Part shown: piece by piece, positions 25,890-33,977 of the stretch | Numbering within the stretch: the first letter of the stretch is position 1 | How the letters are laid out: each line of letters opens with the position of its first letter | Source: Maritimibacter harenae | Lineage (GTDB): Bacteria; Pseudomonadota; Alphaproteobacteria; Rhodobacterales; Rhodobacteraceae | Direction of reading: 5' to 3' | Length of the DNA stretch: 58,597 bases | Assembly: GCF_009882975.1 (NCBI RefSeq) | Contig: NZ_WTUX01000010.1 | Location: 1 to 58,597 of the forward strand | Translations under genes and position numbers: made by a program | Notes under the pieces: model-generated | Database searches by the model: none | What the model was told of the DNA's origin: nothing | The model's input: only the letters and a program-made list of their open reading frames with translations

Positions 25890-26845
25890 GGGTCCATGCC
25901 GCAGACGCGACGGAGCTCGTCCAGTTCGGCGAGCAGTCCATCGCGCGCGGCTCGAAGAGCTTCGGCATGGCGGCGACCCTGTTCAAGCCGCAGGTGCGCG
26001 CCGACGTGGTGATGCTCTACGCCTGGTGCCGCCATGCCGACGACCTGATCGACGGGCAGGCCTTCGGCCATGACCAGGATCCCGCTTTCCGCAAGGGCCA
26101 GCACGGGCGGCTCGAGGATCTGAAGCGCCGCACCGCCGCCGTGCTGAACGGCGAACGCATCGGCGACCCGGCCTTCGACGGGCTCGGCGAAGTGGTGCGC
26201 GGCAACGACATTCCGCACCGGCTGCCCGAGGACCTGATCACCGGGTTCGAGATGGACGTGAGCGAGCGCGACTATCCCACGCTCACCGACACGCTGACCT
26301 ATTGCTACCACGTGGCCGGGGATGTTGGCGTGATGATGGCGATGGTGATGGGCGCGCGGCGCGCGGACGTGCTCGACCGGGCCTGCGACCTGGGCATCGC
26401 GTTCCAGCTCACCAACATCGCGCGCGACGTGATGGACGACGCGCACGCGGGGCGCCGCTACGTGCCAGCCGATCTCCTGGCGCGCCGCGGCCTGACGCCC
26501 GATGATTACGACGCGCCGGAGAACCGTGCGACGCTCTTCGCCGTGGTCTGCGACATGCTGGACGAGGCGGACCGGTATTATGCCTCGGCCCAGTGGGGGC
26601 TGTCGGAGCTCGATTGGCGATCGGCCTGGGCCATCGCCTCGGCCGCGCGGGTCTACCGCGCTATCGGTGAGAAGCTGCGCCGGGGCGGGCCGGGGGCCTG
26701 GGAGCGGCGCATCGCCACCGGCCTCGGCGCCAAGGTCTGGCTCATCACGCTGGCTTTGGGGGACACGATCGGATCACGGTTCCGGAGCGTCGACGACGCG
26801 CCCGCGCGGCGTGGTCTCTACACGCGGCCGACGGTTCCGTCCTGA
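25886..26845 (+). CDS. crtB: Phytoene synthase
   Basis: CrtB condenses two geranylgeranyl diphosphates to phytoene. The 319-residue protein has the first Asp-rich motif in YAWCRHADDLIDG (52-56), the second in GIAFQLTNIARDVMDDAHAGRRYVP, and the typical SKSFGMAATLF segment. It overlaps crtI by 4 nt (ATGA). Its 3' end overlaps the converging crtZ gene by 28 nt. The GGPP synthase gene crtE is not in the window. Confidence 0.95.
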   Translation: MRVHAADATELVQFGEQSIARGSKSFGMAATLFKPQVRADVVMLYAWCRHADDLIDGQAFGHDQDPAFRKGQHGRLEDLKRRTAAVLNGERIGDPAFDGLGEVVRGNDIPHRLPEDLITGFEMDVSERDYPTLTDTLTYCYHVAGDVGVMMAMVMGARRADVLDRACDLGIAFQLTNIARDVMDDAHAGRRYVPADLLARRGLTPDDYDAPENRATLFAVVCDMLDEADRYYASAQWGLSELDWRSAWAIASAARVYRAIGEKLRRGGPGAWERRIATGLGAKVWLITLALGDTIGSRFRSVDDAPARRGLYTRPTVPS

Positions 26846-27363
26846 TTGACCGCCGCGGCGTCCTCGGACTCGTACATCTCCAGAGCCATTCTTTCGCGGT
26901 TCTTCTTCAGGTCCGCCTTCAGCCGGTCGATCGGCGGCGCCCAGATGAAGCCGAAGGAGACGCAGCCGTCGCGCCCCTTCACGGCGTGATGCAGCCGGTG
27001 AGCCTGGTAGACGCGCTTGAGGTAGCCGTTCTTGGGCACGTATTTGAACGGCCAGCGGTGATGCACCAGCCCGTCGTGCGCCATGAAGTAGAGCGCGCCG
27101 TAGATCGTCACGCCGAGCGCGATCCAGAAGAGCCCCGCCCAGAGCCAGAGCGACAGCGCGAAGAGGAAGATCGCGGTGACCGAGCCGACGACGGCGTAGA
27201 GGTCGTTCTTCTCCAGCCCGCCCTCGTGGGGCACGTGGTGGCTTTCATGCCAGCCCCAGCCCCAGCCGTGCATGATGTACTTGTGCGACCACCACGCCAC
27301 GAACTCCATCGCCGCCACTGTGGCGACGACGATCAGGATCGGCACGATCACGGCTTCGAACAT
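26818..27363 (-). CDS. crtZ: Beta-carotene 3-hydroxylase
   Basis: CrtZ hydroxylates both rings of beta-carotene to zeaxanthin and is a non-heme di-iron membrane enzyme. The 181-residue protein has all the histidine boxes: HKYIMH (27-32), HESHH (39-43), HDGLVHHRW and HRLHH, with hydrophobic helices between them. It is transcribed toward crtB and overlaps it by 28 nt, so read-through from either side would make antisense RNA over the other end. No ketolase gene (crtW) is in the window, so zeaxanthin or a derivative is the expected product. Confidence 0.95.
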   Translation of the reverse strand: MFEAVIVPILIVVATVAAMEFVAWWSHKYIMHGWGWGWHESHHVPHEGGLEKNDLYAVVGSVTAIFLFALSLWLWAGLFWIALGVTIYGALYFMAHDGLVHHRWPFKYVPKNGYLKRVYQAHRLHHAVKGRDGCVSFGFIWAPPIDRLKADLKKNRERMALEMYESEDAAAVNQDGTVGRV

Positions 27364-27411
27364 CCTGTCAGTCTCCGTTCTTCCCGGCGCGTTTCTCGCA
27401 ACCCTGTATGC

Positions 27412-27440
27412 GCCGGGTTGGCGGATTGCGCCACCCCGGC
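27412..27440 (-). promoter_or_regulatory. Hairpin in the crtZ leader
   Basis: GCCGGG-TT-GGCG, loop GATTG, CGCC-AC-CCCGGC (plus-strand reading) make a strong stem of ten pairs with a symmetric 2-nt internal loop, 48-77 nt before the crtZ start. No T-run follows. The rest of the 236-nt gap between crtZ and the TauE gene shows no gene or clear promoter. Confidence 0.4.
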
Positions 27441-27599
27441 GGCTGACATCGGGATCAACCTTCCGCCATCGCCCGACAGGATATCATTGCGGCCGCGGGG
27501 AGCGCCATGCCCCAACGGCGGGCGAATTGGCGCACCCGGCGTGGTTTCGGTGAAGTATACGCATGCGCGGGGCGTCCGGATGAGGGCCGCGCGGCGGGA

Positions 27600-28340
27600 T
27601 CAGAACAGCCCGCCGTAGATCAGGCGGACGGCCAGCACGAAGAGGATGAACAGGATCACCCATTCGAAAGCCTGCCGGGGCATCCGCGCGCCGATCCAGC
27701 TGCCGAGCGGCATCGACAGCAGAAGCGGGATCAGGGCGAGCCCGCTGTAGAGGAACCGCTCCGGGGTCATGATCCCGAAGGCCATCTGTGCGGGCAATTG
27801 CACGACGCCCAGGGCCACGAAGAAGAGCGACACCGTGCCCATGAAGTCCTCGCGCTCCAGCCGTAGCGCGCCGAGGAAGGTGAGCGACACCGGGGCGGAC
27901 AGCCCTGTCGCCCCCTGGAGCGCGCCGGCGAGGATGCCGGCCGGTGCGGCGAGGAGCCGCCCGGTGTTCATCCTGAGCGTCCAGCCCGGTTTGAAGGCGC
28001 GAAAGAGGATGTAGGCGACCATGACGAAGCCGACGGTGAGCAGCAGAAGATCCGGCTTCCATCCGGCCAGCGCGATCGTGCCGAGCCCTGCGCCCACGCC
28101 GCCCGCGATCGCGAAGGTCGCCGCGAAGCGGGGCGCGGAAAGCTGTCTCCGGTAGGCCCAGGCCTGGATCACGTTGGGTACGATGTTGGGCAGCACGAAG
28201 ACCGCGACCGCGAACTGCATGTCGCGCGTGAGCGCCATCAGCGGCACCGCCAGAAGCGGCGCACCCGCGCCGACCGCGCCCTTGAGCACGCCCCCCGCCG
28301 CGAAGGCGAGAACGATCAGGATAATGTCAGAAATGTCCAA
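27600..28340 (-). CDS. TauE/SafE-family membrane permease
   Basis: The 246-residue protein has about seven or eight hydrophobic helices and the family pattern LAFAAGGVLKGAVGAGAPLLAVPLMAL near the start and the repeated motif LLAAPAGILAGALQGATGLSAPVSLTFL in the second half. Family members export sulfite, sulfoacetate or other organic anions. It is 30 nt after a dienelactone hydrolase gene and downstream of a TRAP transporter, all in the same direction. Its substrate is not known. Confidence 0.9.
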   Translation of the reverse strand: MDISDIILIVLAFAAGGVLKGAVGAGAPLLAVPLMALTRDMQFAVAVFVLPNIVPNVIQAWAYRRQLSAPRFAATFAIAGGVGAGLGTIALAGWKPDLLLLTVGFVMVAYILFRAFKPGWTLRMNTGRLLAAPAGILAGALQGATGLSAPVSLTFLGALRLEREDFMGTVSLFFVALGVVQLPAQMAFGIMTPERFLYSGLALIPLLLSMPLGSWIGARMPRQAFEWVILFILFVLAVRLIYGGLF

Positions 28341-28370
28341 TGTGTCGTGCCTGCCCGTGCCCGTTCTCGA

Positions 28371-29027
28371 TCAGCCGAGGTGCTTGGCGAAGAAGGCGAG
28401 CGTCCGTTCGTGGGCCAGCGCCGCGGCCTCCGGCACATAGCTCGGACGGGCATCGTTGGCAAACGCATGCCCTGCCTCGTACATGTGCATCTCCATCTCC
28501 GGGAGATACTCCTGCGCCTCGTCCAGCATCTCCTTGGGCGTATGGTCGTCCTTGGTGCCGAAATGCCCGAGGAGCGGCGCCTTGAGCGGACTGTCGAGGT
28601 ATTGGGGCAGCCGCGTGCCGTAGAAGGCGACGGCGGCGTCGACGTCGAGCTTCTGGGCCGCGCGCAGCGCCAGCCCGCCGCCCCAGCAGAACCCCATCAC
28701 GCCGACCTTGTGGCCCTTGGCCTTGAGCGCCTGCACGGCAGCATCCGTGTCCATCATGGTCTCTTCCAGGTCGGCCGCCAGCATCAGGTCGCGCCCCTTG
28801 GGCCCCTCGTCGAAGGGAATGACCGCGCCCGGCTGCTGTCGGTCGAAGAGCGCCGGGATCGCCACGTCGTAGCCCTGTGCCGCATACATCTGCGCGACGC
28901 CCTTGAGCTGGTCGGTGACGCCGAAGATTTCCTGCAGGATCACGATGCCGCCCTTGGCCGTGCCCTCGGCGGGCTGCATCCAGCAATCGAGTTGATGGCC
29001 GTCGGAGGCCGTGAGCTTCTCCATCAT
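28371..29027 (-). CDS. Dienelactone hydrolase family protein
   Basis: The 218-residue alpha/beta hydrolase has the Cys nucleophile of dienelactone hydrolases (Cys114 in GVMGFCWGGGLAL), an acid in GTKDDHTP (160-161), His187 in AGHAFAND, and the conserved Glu in VILQEIFGV. Members hydrolyse dienelactone in chlorocatechol breakdown, but many act on other esters or thioesters, so the substrate is open. There is an ATG pair; the first, at 29027, has AGGA nine nt upstream. It lies between the TRAP binding-protein gene and the TauE gene. Confidence 0.9.
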   Translation of the reverse strand: MMEKLTASDGHQLDCWMQPAEGTAKGGIVILQEIFGVTDQLKGVAQMYAAQGYDVAIPALFDRQQPGAVIPFDEGPKGRDLMLAADLEETMMDTDAAVQALKAKGHKVGVMGFCWGGGLALRAAQKLDVDAAVAFYGTRLPQYLDSPLKAPLLGHFGTKDDHTPKEMLDEAQEYLPEMEMHMYEAGHAFANDARPSYVPEAAALAHERTLAFFAKHLG

Positions 29028-29059
29028 GGGAAATATCCTGAAATCTGGTGGGGGAAGGG

Positions 29060-29089
29060 GGGCGGCGCGGCCCAGGGGCCGCGCCGCCC
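29060..29089 (-). promoter_or_regulatory. Very stable intercistronic stem-loop after the TRAP binding-protein gene
   Basis: A perfect 13-bp G+C-only stem (29060-29072 with 29077-29089, 4-nt loop) begins 6 nt after the binding-protein stop. No T-run follows, so it likely protects the upstream mRNA or partly terminates, favouring the binding protein over the hydrolase and TauE permease. Confidence 0.75.
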
Positions 29090-29095
29090 GCGATA

Positions 29096-30070
29096 TCATT
29101 CGCCGACGGGGATGCCCGCCTCTTCGTAGTAGCGCAGCGCGCCAGGGTGGTAGGGCGTCGCGTTCGCGGGCGCCATGTCCTGGGCATTCGCGCGGTTGAA
29201 CGCCCCGAACGAGGCCGCGAGCGCCTCCTTGTTCTCGGCGATGGCCTTGGTCATGTCGTAGACGAGCTGCTCGTCCACGTCGCCGTTGCTCATCAGGATC
29301 CACGGGATCTGCATCAGGTTGGCGCCGTAGTTCTGGAGTCCGTTGATGTCGTCGTTCTGGCCCAGCGACACGATGTTGCCCGCCGGCAGGAATTCCTTGA
29401 ACGCCGCCTCGCCTTCCTCGGAATCATCGAGCGAGATGTAGCACAGCCCGCCGCGGTCCTGCAGCTTGACCGCCGCCTGCTGCCCTGCGCCGGAGTTGAG
29501 GCTTACCAGCGCCACGTCGACCAGTTCGTCACCCAGCGCGTTGATCCCGGCGACGAAGCTCGCGACCGGCACCTTCTGGAAGTCGTCGTAGGTGAGACCG
29601 GCATTGGCCAGCCCGCCGCGGATGTAGAACGGGATGATCGTCGAGGACGTGTATTCCGACGCGATGCGCAGGTCGCCGGCCTGTTCCTTGAGGTCCGCCA
29701 CGGTTTCGAGCCCCAGGTCGCAGGGCGCCATGATCGAGGTGGTCAGCGGGAACATCACGCCGACCATGCGGATGTTGGGATGCGCCCGGTCGTAGTTGCC
29801 GGTGCCTTCATAGGCATAGGCGACCTCGACCCCGTTGGAGAAGCCGAAGTCGACCTCGCCCGAGTTGACCAGCGGCAGGTAGCCCACCAGCGGCTGGGTG
29901 CGCGCGGTGATGCCCGCGTCGTTGGCGACCTTGGCCACGGCCTGGCCGGAGTTGTAGGCGAGCGATCCCTGCGCCCCGGTCGCGATCGTGACGACCTGCG
30001 CCACGGCGGCCCCGGCCGTCAGGGCGAGCGCGGCGGCCCCCGCGCCCAGCGTGCGTGTGATGATACTCAT
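29096..30070 (-). CDS. TAXI-family TRAP transporter substrate-binding protein
   Basis: The 324-residue exported protein has a signal peptide (about 1-27, ending GAAVAQ) and the TAXI pattern VVTIATGAQGSLAYNSGQAVAKVANDAG, then LVNSGEVDFGFSNGVEVAYAYEGTG and VMFPLTTSIMA. TAXI proteins bind solutes such as glutamate or 2-oxoglutarate-like acids, but most are uncharacterised. It starts inside the stop codon of the permease gene (4-nt overlap), so here the permease comes first. A strong stem-loop follows. Confidence 0.92.
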   Translation of the reverse strand: MSIITRTLGAGAAALALTAGAAVAQVVTIATGAQGSLAYNSGQAVAKVANDAGITARTQPLVGYLPLVNSGEVDFGFSNGVEVAYAYEGTGNYDRAHPNIRMVGVMFPLTTSIMAPCDLGLETVADLKEQAGDLRIASEYTSSTIIPFYIRGGLANAGLTYDDFQKVPVASFVAGINALGDELVDVALVSLNSGAGQQAAVKLQDRGGLCYISLDDSEEGEAAFKEFLPAGNIVSLGQNDDINGLQNYGANLMQIPWILMSNGDVDEQLVYDMTKAIAENKEALAASFGAFNRANAQDMAPANATPYHPGALRYYEEAGIPVGE

Positions 30071-32001
30071 GATGTCTTCCTCCCTGTTGTCGTTTCGGTC
30101 TTGGGTGTGTTGCGCCGTCCCAGCGCGAAGGCCAGCAGCGCGAGCGCGACCAGCACCCCGGCGGCGGGGACGTGCAGAAGTTCGGATTTCGGCAGGAAGC
30201 CGAAGGGCATTGCGGCAAGGCCGAGCGCCACGACCGCGACGCGGATCCACAGCGCGAGGTCGCGGCCCCAGAAGCCCACGATCCCGGCGGTCACCGCCAT
30301 GACGCCGATCCCGGCGAGCGCGGTGGCCGACAGCGCCTCGCCCCAGGTGCCGTCGAACAGGATCGCCGGCGTGGCCACGAACAGGAACGGGATCACGAAG
30401 GCCGCCCAGCCCACGCGCATCGCGGCGAGCCCGGTCTTCAACGGATCGTCCTTGGTGATCGTCGCGGCCGCGAAGGCGGCCAGTGCCACCGGGGGCGTGA
30501 TCATGGACATCATGCCGAAGTAGAGGATGAACAGGTGGGCCGAGAGCTGGTTGATACCGGCCTCGACCAGCGAGGGCGCGACCAGTGCGGCGAGCAGCAC
30601 GTACACGCCCGAGGTGGGCATCCCCATTCCCAGGATGATGCAGATCACCGCCGAGATCATCACGAGCAGCACGAGGTTCGATCCCACCGTGTCCACCAGC
30701 ACGAGCGTGAGCGCAAAGCCCAAGCCAGTGATGTTGAGGATGCCGATCACGAACCCGGCCGCCGCGACCACGAGGATCAGGTCCACCATGCTGAGCCCTG
30801 TGTCCACGAAGACCCGGCCCAGTGTCCTGGGCGTCAGCCTCTCCCCCCGGTAGCCGCGCAGGAAGCCGACCGCGACGATGCCGACGGCGGCCAGGAGCGC
30901 GCTGTCCTCCGGGTCCCAGCGCCACCAGAAGAGCGCGACGAGGAGCAGCCCGAAGGGGACGGCGAAATGCCAACCTTCCTTCAGCACCTCGCCCACCGTG
31001 CGCATCTCGTCATCGGCCGCCGCGATCCGGTCGCGCCCGGCGATCAGGTCCACCTGGGTGAAGACGCTGAGGTAGTAGAGCGCCGCAGGGATCACCGCCG
31101 CGCCCGCCACGGTGAAGTAGGAGATGTCGAGGAACTCGGCCATCAGGAAGGCGGCGGCCCCCATGATCGGCGGGGTGAGCTGCCCACCGGTCGAGGCCAC
31201 CGCCTCGATCGCGCCGGAATCGCGCTTGTTGTAGCCGCCGCGCTGCATGAGCGGGATGGTGACGACGCCGGTGGTCACGACGTTCGATACCGCGCTGCCC
31301 GAGATCGAGCCGAAGAGGGCCGAGCCGACGACCGAGATCTTGGCCGACCCGCCCCGCGCCCGGCCGGTCGCCGCCATCGCGAGGTCGGTGAAGAAGGTGC
31401 CGCCCCCGGCAGCGAACAGGAGCTGCCCGAAGAACACGAAAACGAGGACGATCATCGTCCCCACGGCGAGCGGGGTGGAAAAGACCGCGTTCGGGTCGAA
31501 GCCCACGTATTGCACCAGCCGGACCGGGCTCAGTTCCTTGCCGATCAGCCGCCCGGGCACCTGGTCGGCAAAGAGCGCGTAGACCAGGAAGATCGCGACG
31601 ATGGTGAAGAGCATCCAGCCCGTACGCCGGCGTATGCCCTCCATCACCGCGAGCGTGATGACCGTGCCGACGACCGTGATCTGCCACGGTCGGTAGGGCT
31701 GTTCGCGCAGAAGCCAGACGTAGTCCGCAGCGCAGTAGAGCACGACGCCCAGAACGATGAGCGCGATGGCCCCGTCGACCCAGCCCGCCCGGTCTGACGG
31801 CGCGCCGGTATAGGTGAAGCGGATGAAGGTCAGGCCAAGCGCCAGCGCCAGCTGGAACGCCATGTATTGCTGGCTCAGAAGCGCAAAGCCCAGCCGTGTC
31901 GGCACCTCCAGGTTCCACAGGATACAGGCCACGACCATGAGTGTCGTCATGCCCGCCACCACCCAGCCAACCCTGGGTGGTGTGTCGTCCACTGCCGTCA
32001 T
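30067..32001 (-). CDS. Fused TRAP transporter permease (small plus large subunit, TAXI type)
   Basis: The 644-residue permease is the fused DctQ-DctM form used with TAXI binding proteins. It has many membrane helices; GGGTFFTDLAMAATGRARGGSAKISVVGSALFGSISGSAVSNVVTTGVVTIPLM and GAIEAVASTGGQLTPPIMGAAAFLMAEF are the typical DctM signatures. Sodium-driven uptake is expected. The ATG at 32001 is the first in frame with a membrane-protein N-terminus. It heads a possible operon with the binding protein, hydrolase and TauE permease, and diverges from a LysR regulator 126 nt away. Confidence 0.93.
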   Translation of the reverse strand: MTAVDDTPPRVGWVVAGMTTLMVVACILWNLEVPTRLGFALLSQQYMAFQLALALGLTFIRFTYTGAPSDRAGWVDGAIALIVLGVVLYCAADYVWLLREQPYRPWQITVVGTVITLAVMEGIRRRTGWMLFTIVAIFLVYALFADQVPGRLIGKELSPVRLVQYVGFDPNAVFSTPLAVGTMIVLVFVFFGQLLFAAGGGTFFTDLAMAATGRARGGSAKISVVGSALFGSISGSAVSNVVTTGVVTIPLMQRGGYNKRDSGAIEAVASTGGQLTPPIMGAAAFLMAEFLDISYFTVAGAAVIPAALYYLSVFTQVDLIAGRDRIAAADDEMRTVGEVLKEGWHFAVPFGLLLVALFWWRWDPEDSALLAAVGIVAVGFLRGYRGERLTPRTLGRVFVDTGLSMVDLILVVAAAGFVIGILNITGLGFALTLVLVDTVGSNLVLLVMISAVICIILGMGMPTSGVYVLLAALVAPSLVEAGINQLSAHLFILYFGMMSMITPPVALAAFAAATITKDDPLKTGLAAMRVGWAAFVIPFLFVATPAILFDGTWGEALSATALAGIGVMAVTAGIVGFWGRDLALWIRVAVVALGLAAMPFGFLPKSELLHVPAAGVLVALALLAFALGRRNTPKTETTTGRKTS

Positions 32002-32127
32002 TGCGTCCTCCCCCGCGCGCCCCCGGTGTGAGGGTGCCGGTTTTGTGATCAGACTATCCCCCTTGGCGCAATGTCGCAAATTTATGTTCTTTCTGTTATC
32101 CATTGACGGAATTGATGAAGGTGGCCC

Positions 32128-33039
32128 ATGTCCGGTTTCGATCTCAATCTCCTGCCCGTCTTCAACATGCTGATGGAGGAGCGCAGCGTGACCGCCACGG
32201 GCGACCGGCTGGGGCGCACGCAATCGGCGATTTCAGCCGCCTTGAAGCGCCTGCGCGACACGTTCGAGGACCCGCTGTTCCTGCGCACGGCGCAAGGGCT
32301 GGAGCCGACGCGCAAGGCGCTCGCGCTTTACGAAAAGACCAGCCAGATCGCGGAATTGTCGCGCGAATGCACCCGGCTCGAGGCGACGTTCGATCCGCGC
32401 AGCGACCGGACGCACGTGGTGATCGGCGCGCCGGACCGGCTGAGCCTTCCGGTGATGCTGCCGTTCCTGCGCCATGTCCGGGACCGCGCGCCGGGCATCA
32501 GCATCGACTTGCGCACCGCCGACCGGGGGCGGGCGCTTGAGCTTGTGCTCTCCAAGGATCTCGACCTTGCCATAGGATCGTTCGACGACGTGCCCAAGGG
32601 CGTCGAAAGCGCCGCGGTGTTCGACGAGCCGCTGCTCGCCGTGTTCGCCCCGTCGCATCCACTCGCGTCCGGTTGCGGCCCCGTGCCGATCGAGGAACTC
32701 GTGCGCCACGAGCATCTCGTCGTCACATCGGGCGGGGTGCAGGGGGCCGTGTTCGACCGCGTGCTGAACGAGATGGGGATGCCGCGACAGCAACGCGTGT
32801 CGATCTCGAATTTCATCATCACGCCGGACCTGTTGCAGGACGGCGATCTCGTGGGCGTGTTCACCCGGCGCGTCGCGCAGGTGTTCCTCGACCGCCACGG
32901 GTTGCAGGCCCGCGAACTGCCCCCCGATATCCCGGCGGTGGCGCACAGCATGATCTGGCACAAGCGCATGGATGCGGACGCGGCGCACCGGTGGCTGCGC
33001 GAACAGTTGCAGGCGATCTGCCTCGCCCCCGTGCCCTAG
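32128..33039 (+). CDS. LysR-family transcriptional regulator (likely controls the TRAP operon)
   Basis: The 303-residue protein starts with a LysR winged helix (DLNLLPVFNMLMEERSVTATGDRLGRTQSAISAALKRLRDTFEDPLFLRTAQGLEPTRKA), of the NodD/NahR-like type, followed by a periplasmic-binding-like effector domain (about 90-303). It is divergent from the TRAP permease gene, the classic position for a regulator of the neighbouring operon, probably responding to the transported solute. Its stop shares the palindrome CTAG (33036-33039) with the stop of the converging peptidase gene. Confidence 0.93.
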   Translation: MSGFDLNLLPVFNMLMEERSVTATGDRLGRTQSAISAALKRLRDTFEDPLFLRTAQGLEPTRKALALYEKTSQIAELSRECTRLEATFDPRSDRTHVVIGAPDRLSLPVMLPFLRHVRDRAPGISIDLRTADRGRALELVLSKDLDLAIGSFDDVPKGVESAAVFDEPLLAVFAPSHPLASGCGPVPIEELVRHEHLVVTSGGVQGAVFDRVLNEMGMPRQQRVSISNFIITPDLLQDGDLVGVFTRRVAQVFLDRHGLQARELPPDIPAVAHSMIWHKRMDADAAHRWLREQLQAICLAPVP

Positions 33040-33968
33040 AGCCGGTCGGCGATCTCCGACAATGCGTCGCGCACGGCGGCGAAGACCGACTTGTCGCCCA
33101 TCGAATGCCCCGCGCCTTCAACCTCGCGGACCACTGCGCCCGGCCATGCGTCGGCGAGCGCGTGCGACGTTTCGGGCGGACACAGCAGGTCGAACCGGCC
33201 CTGCACGACCAGGCCGGGGATGTCGCCCAGGGCCCGCGCCCGGTCCCGCAGGTCGCCGTCGAGGAAGCAGTCGTTGCTGAAATAATGCGCTTCCATGTAG
33301 GGCGATGACGGGACCGGTCCGGTCGTCGCCTGCACCGCGCGCATGTCGAGCCGCGTGGCGGACGGGACCAGGGACGACAGCGCCCGCTCCGTGTCATGCC
33401 AGGCTCGCGCGGCGGGCAGGTGGACGGCGGGGTCGGGGTCGAGGATGCGCGCCCAGTATGCGTCGAGCGGCCGCGCGCGTTCCGTCTTCGGCAGCATCGA
33501 CAGCCAATCCGCGTGGAGCGCCGGGTAGAAGGTCGGGAGATGCACCAGAAACGCGCGCTCGAGCTCGGCCCGCGTGCCGAGGAAGACCGCCCGGAGCACG
33601 AGCCCCCGCACCCGCTCCGGATGCGCCGTGGCATAGGCCAGCGCCAGCGTCGCGCCCCATGACCCGCCGACGACGAGCCAGCGGTCGATCCCGAACCGGT
33701 CGCGGATCGCTTCGACGTCGGAGACGAGATGGGCGGTCGTGTTGCCGTCGCGCCCGCCCTTGGGCGTGCTCAAGCCCGCCCCGCGCTGGTCGAAGGCGAT
33801 CACGTGGAAGCGGTCGAGGTCGAAGACGCCAAGCTGGCTCTCCTGCACGCCGCTCCCGGGGCCGCCATGCAGGAAGACGGCCGGGATGCCGTCGGGGTTG
33901 CCCGTCGAACGCACGCAGAGCCTGTGCCCGTCCGAAACGGGCAGCATTTCATCGGTGAGCCATTTCAT
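33036..33968 (-). CDS. pip: Prolyl aminopeptidase (proline iminopeptidase)
   Basis: The 310-residue alpha/beta hydrolase removes N-terminal proline from peptides. HGGPGSG (34-40) forms the oxyanion region, Ser103 lies in GGSWGATLAL, and Asp260 (QGRFD) and His288 (EGAGHSM) complete the triad, as in the S33 peptidase family. It starts 9 nt after the pqqE stop on the same strand, so it appears to be the sixth gene of the pqq operon. The window contains no pqqF/pqqG-type protease, which makes a role in peptide trimming after PqqA processing possible but unproven. Confidence 0.92.
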   Translation of the reverse strand: MKWLTDEMLPVSDGHRLCVRSTGNPDGIPAVFLHGGPGSGVQESQLGVFDLDRFHVIAFDQRGAGLSTPKGGRDGNTTAHLVSDVEAIRDRFGIDRWLVVGGSWGATLALAYATAHPERVRGLVLRAVFLGTRAELERAFLVHLPTFYPALHADWLSMLPKTERARPLDAYWARILDPDPAVHLPAARAWHDTERALSSLVPSATRLDMRAVQATTGPVPSSPYMEAHYFSNDCFLDGDLRDRARALGDIPGLVVQGRFDLLCPPETSHALADAWPGAVVREVEGAGHSMGDKSVFAAVRDALSEIADRL

Positions 33969-33977
33969 CCCCGGACG

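Noticed and set aside
29048-31797. Long plus-strand frames across the TRAP genes
   Set aside because: Antisense shadows: no hydrophobic or family pattern, while the minus strand encodes a typical fused TRAP permease and TAXI protein.
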